Shown here in pieces: positions 1 to 7,454 of a stretch of 27,316 nt of DNA. The notes beneath the pieces are model-generated. The model did no database searches. It saw only the letters and a list, made by a program, of their open reading frames with translations, and was not told the DNA's origin. How positions within the stretch are numbered: the stretch's first letter is position 1; every line of letters begins with the position of its first letter. The translations under genes and the position numbers were made by a program. The DNA comes from Planctomycetia bacterium (GTDB lineage Bacteria; Planctomycetota; Phycisphaerae; Phycisphaerales; SM1A02): contig SYIB01000087.1 in NCBI GenBank assembly GCA_005798965.1, positions 1 through 27,316 of the forward strand, written 5' to 3'.

Positions 1-204
1 CGCTACCGGGCGCCCGCGCGCTACGACGATCTCGTCACCGTGCACTGCGAGCTCGTGTCGAGCGGACCCGTCAAGATCGAGCACCGGTACCGCGTCGTCC
101 GCGACGACACGCTCCTGGTCGAAGGCGCAACGACGCTCGCATGCATCGACCGATCCGGAAGACTCCTGCCTGTCCCGGGCGATCTCGCCTGGGGTGGCTG
201 CTGA
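1..204 (+). CDS. Acyl-CoA thioesterase, YbgC/4-hydroxybenzoyl-CoA thioesterase type (3' part)
   Basis: Frame 1 is open from the window edge to a TGA at 202-204 and gives 67 residues. The start and the N-terminal half, including the catalytic Asp region of the family, lie outside the window. The visible part matches the C-terminal half of hotdog-fold thioesterases of the YbgC/FcbC group: a YRAPARYDD stretch, where the acyl-CoA pocket strand begins, followed by alternating hydrophobic strands (VTVHCEL, KIEHRYRVVRD, LLVEGATTLACID) and a GRLLPVP ending. Members hydrolyse short- or medium-chain or aromatic acyl-CoA in the cytoplasm. The gene converges on the next gene with 54 bases between stops, and I see no clear terminator hairpin there. 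The family call is by pattern recognition; the substrate cannot be inferred. Confidence 0.8.
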   Translation, partial: RYRAPARYDDLVTVHCELVSSGPVKIEHRYRVVRDDTLLVEGATTLACIDRSGRLLPVPGDLAWGGC

Positions 205-258
205 TCCGGACTTACGACCGAGTTGGCGACAGCCCAATCATCAAGCCCTGCCGCCTGA

Positions 259-3200
259 TCAGCCGCAGGGGCCCCACGACACCAGAATGATGCCGAGGTC
301 GGCACCATCGATCGTGCCATCACCGTTCAGGTCAGCAGACCCAGAGGAGCCACCCCAGTTCACCAGGATGATCCCGAGGTCAGCGCCATCGACCTCGCCA
401 TTGCCACTCAGGTCGGCACGACATCCTTGGCACTGGTCCGGGATCCCGTCGCCGTTGCCATCGGTGCCTTGGCCGCTCGCAAGATCGCACGCGTCGGGCA
501 CCTGGTTGCGGTTGCAGTCGAATGGCAGCACCCCGTCGAAGCCATTGGCCCGCAGCAGCGTGTTCGCCTGCGTGAGGTAGCCGTAGATCGGCGCGGCAGA
601 GAGGTTGTTGACATCGACCGTGTCGATTCCCCCCAACGCGATCCAGCTCCGGCTCAGCGAGCCGCTGAGATCCGCGGGGATCACGGCCTGGTTCCCGTAG
701 GGATCCCGGTAGCGCACCCCGGCAAAGAACCGCGTGCCGACCGGGCCGATGTACGTGGGGTCGATGAGAGCATCGTTGAAGGTGCTTGTGTTGCCATCGC
801 GCACTCGTGCAGGGGCACGGGTCAGGACCTGCGCATCCGCTGGAATGCCATCGCCATTGGGATCGCTCCAGACCAGCACTTCGTAGGGGCTGCCCGCAAA
901 CCCATTGCCGATCACCACCGATACGCTGCCGATCCACTCGCCTCCGGGTTCGACGGTGAAGGCATTCAGCCAGACCATGTCGGACTGGCCTGAGACGCCG
1001 TAGTTGCCCTCGCGGGTTCCATCATCCACGAGATACTGCACGGCAGCGGGCGGGGTCCCGAGCTGGCACTCGTCCGGGATGCCGTCAGGCTGGCAATCGG
1101 GGCTGAATCCGGTGGCAATGTCGGCACTGTCAAGGGTGCCGTTGCGGTTGCAATCCTCGCACTCGTCTGGGATCCCTGAGCCATCGAGGTCGGGGCTCGT
1201 CGCTTGGGCGACATCACAGGAGTCGAGCACAGCATTGGTGTTGCAGTCATTGCCATCGAGCTGGCAGGCGTCTGGCACCAAGTCCTGGTTGCAATCCTCG
1301 CCGAGCCCATCCGCTTGGCACTCATCGGGCACAAGGTCCTCCTGGCAGTCGAGGCTCACGCCGGATGAAATGTCGATTGAATCGAGCGTGCCGTTGGAGT
1401 TGCAGTCCTCGCACTCATCCGGCCGACCCGATTGGTCAGCGTCACTGCTCGTACCGGCCGTGATGTCGCATCCATCGAGCACCTGGTTGTCGTTGCAATC
1501 GCCGTTGCGTGCGACGGCAATCGCACCAAGCAGCCACTTGCCAGGGAACGGCAGTGACACCTCAATCGTGCTGAACTCGACGGCGTTCGCCGAGAGGTTG
1601 TTCGGATCGATCGGCGAGTTGCTGCCCACGATCCAGGAGCGACGGTTGAGCGCGTTTCCACTGCTGTCGAGCGGAGCCGGAAAGAGCGTGGAGACGGCAT
1701 TGGTCGTGACGATGGCACCAACGAAGAACGAGGTACCGTCGGCTCCCACCTCAGTGTCCGGAATGTCGAAGCGGCGCAACAGGCTGAGCGGCGCGGCGAC
1801 ACCGTCGACCGATGCGAGGAGCTGGGCGTCGCTTGGTTCGCCGTCGTTGTTCGGATCAGACCACAGGCACACCTTGACCGGATGGTCATCGGGAAGGAAG
1901 ACGAACATGGCCTCCACGGCCTCGATGAGGCCCGCCCCGCCGACGACCCGATGGCTCGTCAGCCAGGCCATGTGGTTGCCAAGGGCGCGGATGCCGAACT
2001 CGGGGAAGGAGTCACTCGTGCGATACACGGTCTCTTCCTCGATCTGGCAGATGTCAGGCGTACCGCTGGCGTCGCAGTCGATCGATGGGTCGCTCGCCAC
2101 TTCGCACACATCGAGCTCGCCGTTGTCGTCGCAGTCACCCTGGGCCAGCTGGCATGAATCGAGCACGCCATCACCGTCACAGTCGTTGCCGGCGATCTGG
2201 CAGGAGTCGAGCAGGCCGTCCGCGTTGCAGTCGGCTGCCCCGTTGGCAATGTCGCAGACATCGGCAAGTCCATTGCGATCACAGTCGAACTGACAGTCGT
2301 CGGGCACCCCGTTCTCGTCGCAGTCGACGGCTCCCTGCTGGATGTCGCAGCTGTCCGGCTGGCCGGACGAATTGCAATCGCTGGTGCCGGCTCGCTGCAG
2401 CAACGCCGCAACCGGCACCGTGCCGCTGCAGATGCGGAGCTCATCGATGCTGCCGCGCAGGCGCTGGTTGAACTGACCCGTGGTGTTGGTGTGCGCACCG
2501 ATGACGAGCGGTGCACCGACGATGACCCGGCCAAGGCTGCGGAAGGTCACCTCGTCGATCCGCTGGTCAACGATGAACGTCACCACGCTGCGGTCGGTGT
2601 CGACGATCGCAGCGACATAGTGCCACTGGTTGTCGCTGATCGCGAGATCGCTCGTGACGGTCCAGAAGCTGGCGCTGGCAGTGCCGCCATTGCCGAACAG
2701 CATGGTGATGTTCCGACTGCCGCTGGTGCCAAAGTTCTGGATGCCCTGCTGGGGGTAGTCCCCTGCCTGCACGCAGAAGATGAAGTCGGCTGATCGATCG
2801 CCGAGATTGGTCGGCTTGCGCTGCACGAGCACCTGTCGTTCCTCAGCCGTGGCCCCGTTGGCAAGCGAATCGAGCTTGACCCACGCCTCGACCGTGAAAC
2901 TCTCTCCCGAGGACGCCAAGCGCCCTTGCGGATCCTGTACCACTGCTTGTCCTGTCGAACCTGACGGAGGAGCGATCAGCGTGCTCCGAAGATTCGCTTG
3001 CGCCGTCGCAGGCACGACATCGACCGCGACCGCGGCGCCCCGAGCCAGTGCAGTTCCCGTGCCCGAGAGATCGAACGGACCGCTGTCCATGATTGCCTGA
3101 CCATCCTCCTCAAATCGCCAGTAGCCCGACACCGCCGCCACCTCCGGCTCACAGTCGTCCACGAGACAGTTTGCGTTGCAGTCGAACGCAGTTCCGGCCT

Positions 3201-3930
3201 CGAGTTCGGTGCCGTCGGAGATGCCGTCGCCATCACAGTCACGCGCAAGGTCAGGCACTCCGTCGATGTCGAGGTCGGTCATCGCACTCAACACCGAGGT
3301 CGGCACGACGGCACGGGGCAGGCCGCTCGGCTGCCACTCGAGGAACGCCTTCGCCTGACCTCCACCCTCGAAGTAGTCGACGCGGAAGGCATAGCGTTGT
3401 CCCGCGACGAGGTTGGCGGTTCCCGAGTACCAGACCGTCCCACTTTGGGGGACCCACGCATCGATGATGGGCATGCCATCGATCCAGAGCCGGAACCCGT
3501 CATCACTGCGCGAGTAGAAGGTGCAAGGACCGGTGGACGGTGCAGTCATCGTGCCGGTCCAACGGACGGAAAAAGTGTCCTGCGGCAGCGAGGGGTCGGG
3601 AGCCCCGTTGCCCCAGTCGAAGTTCACGTTGGGATCGATGCGTACGAGGACGCGCTGCCGAAAGGTGCCCGAGCCGGCAACCTGATCGACCCAGTACTGG
3701 CCGATCAGGCCAGCACCCTGCTCGAGCGAGTCCGGCATGCCATTGCCATCACCGTCGGTGCAGTCCTGGCACTCGTCGGGTACCCCGTCGTTGCCGGCAT
3801 CGGTTGAGGTGGCGGATGCGATGTCCTGCCAGTCAGGGACGCCATTGGCGTTGCAGTCGGGGGGCGTGAGGGCAACGACGACGGTCAAGATCGATGTCAG
3901 CATCATGGGTGGGCTACGGGGAGTGTCCAC
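259..3930 (-). CDS. Secreted multidomain protein: PA14, LamG, duplicated module, calcium-type repeats, dockerin-like tail
   Basis: The 1223-residue product starts with a hydrophobic export signal (about residues 9-22). Order: DxDxNG repeats (25-70), a PA14 module (74-215), repeats, a LamG/concanavalin-like domain (268-515, with HYVAAIVDTD and GSIDELRI), seven DCxxxGxxDxC repeats (517-632), module R1 (635-808), a second array (811-956), module R2 homologous to R1 (963-1135), two more repeats, and a twin EF-hand-like dockerin tail (1171-1223) ending WGPCG. The Asp/Asn-rich loops resemble thrombospondin-3/EF-hand calcium sites, and PA14 and LamG suggest carbohydrate binding outside the cell. No catalytic domain is recognised. 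The GTG at 3930 puts an Arg in the signal n-region; ATGs at 3906 and 3903 are alternatives, and none has a clear Shine-Dalgarno. A TTCCGGAAAT palindrome lies upstream. Confidence 0.88.
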   Translation of the reverse strand: MDTPRSPPMMLTSILTVVVALTPPDCNANGVPDWQDIASATSTDAGNDGVPDECQDCTDGDGNGMPDSLEQGAGLIGQYWVDQVAGSGTFRQRVLVRIDPNVNFDWGNGAPDPSLPQDTFSVRWTGTMTAPSTGPCTFYSRSDDGFRLWIDGMPIIDAWVPQSGTVWYSGTANLVAGQRYAFRVDYFEGGGQAKAFLEWQPSGLPRAVVPTSVLSAMTDLDIDGVPDLARDCDGDGISDGTELEAGTAFDCNANCLVDDCEPEVAAVSGYWRFEEDGQAIMDSGPFDLSGTGTALARGAAVAVDVVPATAQANLRSTLIAPPSGSTGQAVVQDPQGRLASSGESFTVEAWVKLDSLANGATAEERQVLVQRKPTNLGDRSADFIFCVQAGDYPQQGIQNFGTSGSRNITMLFGNGGTASASFWTVTSDLAISDNQWHYVAAIVDTDRSVVTFIVDQRIDEVTFRSLGRVIVGAPLVIGAHTNTTGQFNQRLRGSIDELRICSGTVPVAALLQRAGTSDCNSSGQPDSCDIQQGAVDCDENGVPDDCQFDCDRNGLADVCDIANGAADCNADGLLDSCQIAGNDCDGDGVLDSCQLAQGDCDDNGELDVCEVASDPSIDCDASGTPDICQIEEETVYRTSDSFPEFGIRALGNHMAWLTSHRVVGGAGLIEAVEAMFVFLPDDHPVKVCLWSDPNNDGEPSDAQLLASVDGVAAPLSLLRRFDIPDTEVGADGTSFFVGAIVTTNAVSTLFPAPLDSSGNALNRRSWIVGSNSPIDPNNLSANAVEFSTIEVSLPFPGKWLLGAIAVARNGDCNDNQVLDGCDITAGTSSDADQSGRPDECEDCNSNGTLDSIDISSGVSLDCQEDLVPDECQADGLGEDCNQDLVPDACQLDGNDCNTNAVLDSCDVAQATSPDLDGSGIPDECEDCNRNGTLDSADIATGFSPDCQPDGIPDECQLGTPPAAVQYLVDDGTREGNYGVSGQSDMVWLNAFTVEPGGEWIGSVSVVIGNGFAGSPYEVLVWSDPNGDGIPADAQVLTRAPARVRDGNTSTFNDALIDPTYIGPVGTRFFAGVRYRDPYGNQAVIPADLSGSLSRSWIALGGIDTVDVNNLSAAPIYGYLTQANTLLRANGFDGVLPFDCNRNQVPDACDLASGQGTDGNGDGIPDQCQGCRADLSGNGEVDGADLGIILVNWGGSSGSADLNGDGTIDGADLGIILVSWGPCG
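526..1044 (-). repeat. Internal protein module R2 (second copy of R1)
   Basis: This stretch encodes residues 963-1135 of the large secreted protein. It aligns with residues 635-808 through shared signatures in the same order: WSDPNxDGxPxDAQ, a GTxFFxG segment, xRSWI, and a VNNLS/PNNLS ending. Each copy is flanked by calcium-type repeats. I do not recognise a named family; it looks like a beta-rich extracellular module. Confidence 0.65.
1063..1500 (-). repeat. Two 62-residue super-repeats of calcium-type motifs
   Basis: Residues 811-872 (1315-1500) and 895-956 (1063-1248) of the large secreted protein are the same length and share a pattern: DCNxNxVLDxCD, ATS or GTS, SGxPDECEDCN, NGTLDSxDI, DCQ, PDECQ. 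A single short repeat (EDCNQDLVPDACQ) separates them. This is a duplication of a four-motif block rather than of single motifs. Confidence 0.7.
1507..2028 (-). repeat. Internal protein module R1 (first copy)
   Basis: This stretch encodes residues 635-808 of the large secreted protein. It carries WSDPNNDGEPSDAQ, GTSFFVG, RRSWIVG and PNNLS, matching R2. It lies between two Asp-rich repeat arrays, so it is probably an independently folded domain on a calcium-stiffened stalk (inference). Confidence 0.65.
2035..2382 (-). repeat. Array of seven DCxxxGxxDxC calcium-type repeats
   Basis: Residues 517-632 hold seven consecutive units of the form DC-(D/N)-x-x-G-x-x-D-x-C, spaced 13-18 residues apart. 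The Asp/Asn positions fit an EF-hand or thrombospondin type-3 loop, and the regular Cys pairs could form disulfides outside the cell. At DNA level this gives recurrent cytosine-rich words on the plus strand; it is not a CRISPR array. Confidence 0.75.
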
Positions 3931-3975
3931 CCCGCCGTGGGACTATGCCCGAAAGTCCGGCGTTCGTGAACCGGT

Positions 3976-3986
3976 TTTCCGGAAAT
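3976..3986 (-). promoter_or_regulatory. Palindromic TTTCCGGAAA site A, upstream of the 1223-aa secreted protein
   Basis: On the minus strand the sequence reads CTGATTTCCGGAAAACC. The 10-base perfect palindrome (3976-3985) is centred about 50 bases before the GTG start and about 75 before the ATG alternative. It lies about 30 bases past the stop of the 405-aa gene. The same core occurs upstream of the other two dockerin-tailed genes (7443-7454 and 24822-24836). Confidence 0.5.
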
Positions 3987-4014
3987 CAGCCAACTTCACG
4001 CGGTGGACCGTGGC

Positions 4015-5232
4015 TCACTCGGCCTGCGGCATCTGCACCACGAGTGTGCTCGGCACCGGCGGGAAGCTCACCTTGGCCTTGAACCAGAGCAGGTCGCCGC
4101 GGGGCCAGCCAAGCGCGGACAGCTGGTCGTCAACCCACCCATCCAAGTTGGGTACCCCCGCGACGCGGAGTTTCAGCCGAGGAGCAATCTGTTCGACGCT
4201 CACGCTGCATTGAAGTCGGTCACCAAGGTGGTATGGCACACGGCGCTCCGGTGCCCCGTAGAGGTCGCCGTAGACGACCGCATCCGGCTGCACGCCAACC
4301 GGTACCAGGCTCCGGTGCACACCGACCACGAACTCTTGCGACTCACTGGGGGTGCGGAGCCGGAACACCTGGAAGAATCCTGAGTAATCCTTGCTCGACC
4401 CGCGCGGCTGCACGCCGCGAACGATCGCGGCTTGGACGACCGTGCTGGCGCTGGCCCGTCCAACTTCACCAGCAGCGAGGTGGAGGGCGTGATCCCCGGC
4501 GACTCGATCAAGGGTCGGCATGGTCTCGCTGCATAGCGCCGGTACGAGGAACGGAGATCGTGCCCCCTTCACGCCCTTCGGTGCCTCCACGATCGATCGA
4601 GAGCTCGAACGGCCACGATCGTCGTACACCACGGGGCCATCGAGCCGCCAGGCAGCATCCAATCGAAGGCGCTCGAGATCCACGAATCCACGGACCGTCA
4701 GGCAATCAATCACGCGCCCCTTGGTGGCTGGATGCAGGATGTCGACGCGGAAGGCGTTGGACGCACGCATGCCCCAGACATGCATGCCGCCGTTGAACAG
4801 TTCTCTGCGTCGATCCGACGCGAATCGCCCGTCAGCCGTGGTGGCCAGGTTGGCGCTCAGGAGGGCGAAGGCGCGTTTGCTGCCGGCCCATGCCGTCCCC
4901 AGTTCCTGCACAGTCGCGAGGGCCTTGAGCATGGCGGCGATCCTGGCCGGAGGCACACCCCGCTGCCGAGCAGCCTTCGCGACGATCGATCCAGCGATGT
5001 CACCCGGCAGATGCCGAACGGCATCGAACGGATCACCGGCATGCGCAACATGCGACACCTTCCAGGCGAGCTTCAGATCGATCCCGAGCGCGCTCTGGAC
5101 GTCAACCGGTCGGAATCCCGGTAGACCGGGGACCCCGCTCAGCAACTCCTGCATCGCGCACTTGAGGTCAAGCAGCGCGATCCTGACCGATGCTGCACCG
5201 GAGGCCTCATGCGCAACGCGGGGGCGGCTCAT
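4015..5232 (-). CDS. Conserved-looking protein of unknown function (405 aa)
   Basis: I do not recognise the family. The product has no signal peptide and no membrane segment, so it is probably cytoplasmic. Residues about 15-75 are helical and contain a stretch resembling a helix-turn-helix (FRPVDVQSALGIDLKLAWKV), followed by another helical region to about 130. The rest is mixed alpha/beta with no catalytic motif I can name. The ATG at 5232 has no Shine-Dalgarno, but TACGAT lies 6 bases upstream, as expected for a leaderless transcript. It follows the 700-aa dockerin-tailed gene by 37 bases and precedes the 1223-aa one, so it could be cotranscribed with the former. A DNA-binding regulator is one possibility, but the evidence is weak. 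Codon use is like its neighbours. Confidence 0.8.
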   Translation of the reverse strand: MSRPRVAHEASGAASVRIALLDLKCAMQELLSGVPGLPGFRPVDVQSALGIDLKLAWKVSHVAHAGDPFDAVRHLPGDIAGSIVAKAARQRGVPPARIAAMLKALATVQELGTAWAGSKRAFALLSANLATTADGRFASDRRRELFNGGMHVWGMRASNAFRVDILHPATKGRVIDCLTVRGFVDLERLRLDAAWRLDGPVVYDDRGRSSSRSIVEAPKGVKGARSPFLVPALCSETMPTLDRVAGDHALHLAAGEVGRASASTVVQAAIVRGVQPRGSSKDYSGFFQVFRLRTPSESQEFVVGVHRSLVPVGVQPDAVVYGDLYGAPERRVPYHLGDRLQCSVSVEQIAPRLKLRVAGVPNLDGWVDDQLSALGWPRGDLLWFKAKVSFPPVPSTLVVQMPQAE

Positions 5233-5238
5233 GGCGGG

Positions 5239-5244
5239 ATCGTA
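5239..5244 (-). promoter_or_regulatory. Candidate -10 box TACGAT for a leaderless start
   Basis: On the minus strand TACGAT is followed by six bases and then the ATG at 5232. TANNNT at 6-9 bases from a start without a Shine-Dalgarno is the usual geometry of leaderless genes. No good -35 is seen. Confidence 0.3.
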
Positions 5245-5269
5245 TCGTCAAGCATCGAGCCTCGGTCGC

Positions 5270-7372
5270 TCACGGACACGAACCCCACGACGTGAGCATG
5301 ACGCCGAGGTCAGCACCGTCGACCGTGCCGCTCGCATCGAGGTCCGCACTGCACGACGACGCGCACCCCCACTGCGTGAGCAGCGAACCAAGGTCCGCGC
5401 CGTCGATCACGCCATCGGAGTTGAGGTCTGCCGGGCAGGCTGGGCCTGCGGTGCAGGGCACAGGGATGCCGAACCCGGGATCCGGCAGCGAACCCGATGC
5501 GATGTCGCAATCGTCGAGGATGCCGTTGGCATTGCAGTCCGGCGTGGCCACGCGCAGCGCTGTCGAAGGAACTGCGGTGAAGACGGGGGCGCCACTCGCC
5601 GATGGCGGCGACCACCCCAGGACGCAGTACTGCCCCCCGATGCCGTCGTGGTACTCGAGCTTGAGGTCGTAGGTCACGCCCGCCTGCAAGGTGATGGATC
5701 CGGTTCGGATGCCGGAGTCGCCCAGCCAGCCATCGATCACGGTCGTTCCGTCGATGGTCAAGCGCGCTCCATCATCGGAGTCCGTGCGGAACGACCAGAC
5801 ACCGGACTCCGGGCCAGCGGTGATCGAGCCCGTCCATACGACGATGAACTCGTCATAGGGGACGCCTGCGGGCATCCAGAAGGAGTTGGAGAATGCGACG
5901 TTGGAATCCCGGCGCGCCGCCAACAGCTGGCCAGGCTGGTACGGATTCGCGGGATTGCTCGAACCGAGTCGGACGAAGTAGCGGCCAAACAGACCGCTGA
6001 CCGAGGCTTCGCATGCATCGGGGACGAGATTGTCGTTGCAATCGGGTGCACCCGAGGCGACCTCGCACGCATCGAGCGTGCCATCACCATCGCAGTCGTT
6101 GACCAGCCCGAGCGAGAGCTCGAGGCCGTCAGGCATCTGGTTTCCGTTGCAATCTCCGGACTCGCAGGCGTCGTTGAGGCCGTCGGCGTTGCCGTCGTAC
6201 CGGGGGATGAAGGCACTTCCGGGAATCGGTTGCCAGCTCGACTGCCCCGAGACGCGCCATCGAACCCGCACGCGCTGGTCGCCACCGAACTCACGGAAGG
6301 ACACCGTGATGAAGTGCTGCCCGGCCGAGAGGAAGAACGGCCCACGCTCCTCGGTGCTGTTGTTGGTCGCCACGATCGGAGCCCCATCGATGACCAGTTC
6401 GCCGACATCGTCCGAGCGAAGCTCGAAGTCGTACTGGCCCGACGCTGGAACGATCAGGCTGCCGACCCATCGGGCCGAGAAGTTGTCCGTGGGAATGCCT
6501 GCAGGCTGCCAATCGTTGAAGCCTTCCTGGGTGACGTTGAAGTCGAGCCCGAGTGGGCCCATCGCATCACGACGACGCACCGAGACCGGCCCCGTGAAGT
6601 CCGGCGTCGCGAAGTAGAAGCCCGCCAGGCCGCCGCCAGTGGTCTCGCACGACTCGGGAATGCCGTTGCCATCGCAGTCGTTTGACGGGTCCTCGCAGGT
6701 ATCCAGCGTTCCGTTGCCGTTGCAGTCGATCGACGGCGCGTTGGCGATGTCGACCGAGTCAGGCACGAAGTTCGCGTTGCAGTCGCCGAACTGGCACACG
6801 TCCAGCGTTCCATTGGCATCCCGGTCAGCCCCTGCGAGGAAATTGCTGTTGCTGATGACGTTCCATGTGGTGGAGGTGGACTGCTTTCGTTCGAGTCGCA
6901 TCCTCTGTTCGCCGAAGTCCTCTCGAAGCTCAAGCCTCAAGTAATGGACACCCGCGGTGACGTTGATCGGAACTGCCGGGACCACCTGGTTCCCGATGTT
7001 GCCCTCCGACGCCCCAATGAGCACGCCATCGAGGTAGAGGCGGTAACCGTCATCAGAGGACACCCGGAACTGGAAGAGACCCGTCGTGCTGAAGTTGATC
7101 GATCCCGTCCATCGCACACTGAAGAGGTCCTGCGGCACACCGGCTGGCAGGGGCCAGTTGAAGAGATCAAAGCCACCCGAGCCCGTGAGATCAATCTGCA
7201 CGGCCGCCGGGGGACCGCTCCACGTGCGGTTGGCGAAGTACTGCGCGGTCAGGCCCTGCACGCCGATCTGCTGCGACTCAGGAAGCCCGTCGCCGTTGCA
7301 ATCCTGGGCGATGGCGGTTGGAACCAGCGCGAAGAGGGCGACACACAGGACGGCAAGGCAGGTACGAAGCAT
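5270..7372 (-). CDS. Secreted protein with three PA14 modules, calcium-type repeats and a dockerin-like tail (700 aa)
   Basis: Residues 1-22 are a clear signal peptide (MLRTC, then a hydrophobic core, then AIAQ). Three PA14-like modules follow at about 39-180, 247-390 and 458-607. Each has the family's (D/N)xFSxRW or EFIVVWTG strand and an SSDDGYRLYLDG, RSDDVGELVIDG or DSDDGARLTIDG strand-turn. Between them lie DCNGNGxxDxC repeats. The tail (646-700) has two EF-hand-like loops and ends WGSCP; here each half has its own Cys pair. PA14 modules usually bind glycans, so a role at the cell surface or in polymer binding is likely. No enzyme domain is seen. The start is supported by AAAGGAA nine bases upstream. 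A TTTCCGGAAAT palindrome lies about 76 bases upstream, next to the stop of the preceding gene. Confidence 0.9.
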   Translation of the reverse strand: MLRTCLAVLCVALFALVPTAIAQDCNGDGLPESQQIGVQGLTAQYFANRTWSGPPAAVQIDLTGSGGFDLFNWPLPAGVPQDLFSVRWTGSINFSTTGLFQFRVSSDDGYRLYLDGVLIGASEGNIGNQVVPAVPINVTAGVHYLRLELREDFGEQRMRLERKQSTSTTWNVISNSNFLAGADRDANGTLDVCQFGDCNANFVPDSVDIANAPSIDCNGNGTLDTCEDPSNDCDGNGIPESCETTGGGLAGFYFATPDFTGPVSVRRRDAMGPLGLDFNVTQEGFNDWQPAGIPTDNFSARWVGSLIVPASGQYDFELRSDDVGELVIDGAPIVATNNSTEERGPFFLSAGQHFITVSFREFGGDQRVRVRWRVSGQSSWQPIPGSAFIPRYDGNADGLNDACESGDCNGNQMPDGLELSLGLVNDCDGDGTLDACEVASGAPDCNDNLVPDACEASVSGLFGRYFVRLGSSNPANPYQPGQLLAARRDSNVAFSNSFWMPAGVPYDEFIVVWTGSITAGPESGVWSFRTDSDDGARLTIDGTTVIDGWLGDSGIRTGSITLQAGVTYDLKLEYHDGIGGQYCVLGWSPPSASGAPVFTAVPSTALRVATPDCNANGILDDCDIASGSLPDPGFGIPVPCTAGPACPADLNSDGVIDGADLGSLLTQWGCASSCSADLDASGTVDGADLGVMLTSWGSCP

Positions 7373-7381
7373 GTCTGGGGG

Positions 7382-7388
7382 TTCCTTT
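7382..7388 (-). promoter_or_regulatory. Ribosome binding site AAAGGAA
   Basis: AAAGGAA on the minus strand is nine bases before the ATG at 7372 and fixes that start. The start at 23690 has a similar AAGGAACC site with the same spacing. Confidence 0.6.
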
Positions 7389-7442
7389 CGATGCGGGAGC
7401 GGCCGTGAGAGTGTTGCCTCAGCCTCGGCAGCCGCAAGTGAA

Positions 7443-7454
7443 ATTTCCGGAAAT
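7443..7454 (-). promoter_or_regulatory. Palindromic ATTTCCGGAAAT site B, upstream of the 700-aa secreted protein
   Basis: This is a perfect 12-base palindrome, reading CTGATTTCCGGAAATTTCAC on the minus strand. It abuts the TGA of the sulfatase-like gene and is centred about 76 bases before the ATG at 7372. It shares CTGATTTCCGGAAA with site A and TTCCGGAAATTTC with site C. It is a candidate operator or activator site. Confidence 0.5.

Noticed and set aside
1004..2293. 429-codon open frame on the plus strand with regular Ser-rich repeats
   Set aside because: The repetition is the mirror of the calcium-type repeats encoded on the minus strand.
1063..2382. Regularly spaced short DNA repeats that could suggest a CRISPR array
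   Set aside because: They encode in-frame DCxxxGxxDxC motifs, differ in sequence from unit to unit and have no constant repeat with unique spacers.
3957..3974. Possible hairpin (CCGG...CCGG) between site A and the 1223-aa gene
   Set aside because: The stem is short with a bulge and there is no T-run; it could arise by chance at this GC content.
4520..6685. 721-codon open frame on the plus strand
   Set aside because: It is antisense to the 405-aa and 700-aa genes, has no recognisable domain, and is an effect of high GC content and biased codons.
259..7372. Cellulosome assembly system, from the dockerin-like tails
   Set aside because: No cohesin, scaffoldin or glycoside hydrolase is present; the tail differs from clostridial dockerins and is widespread in Phycisphaerae on diverse secreted proteins.
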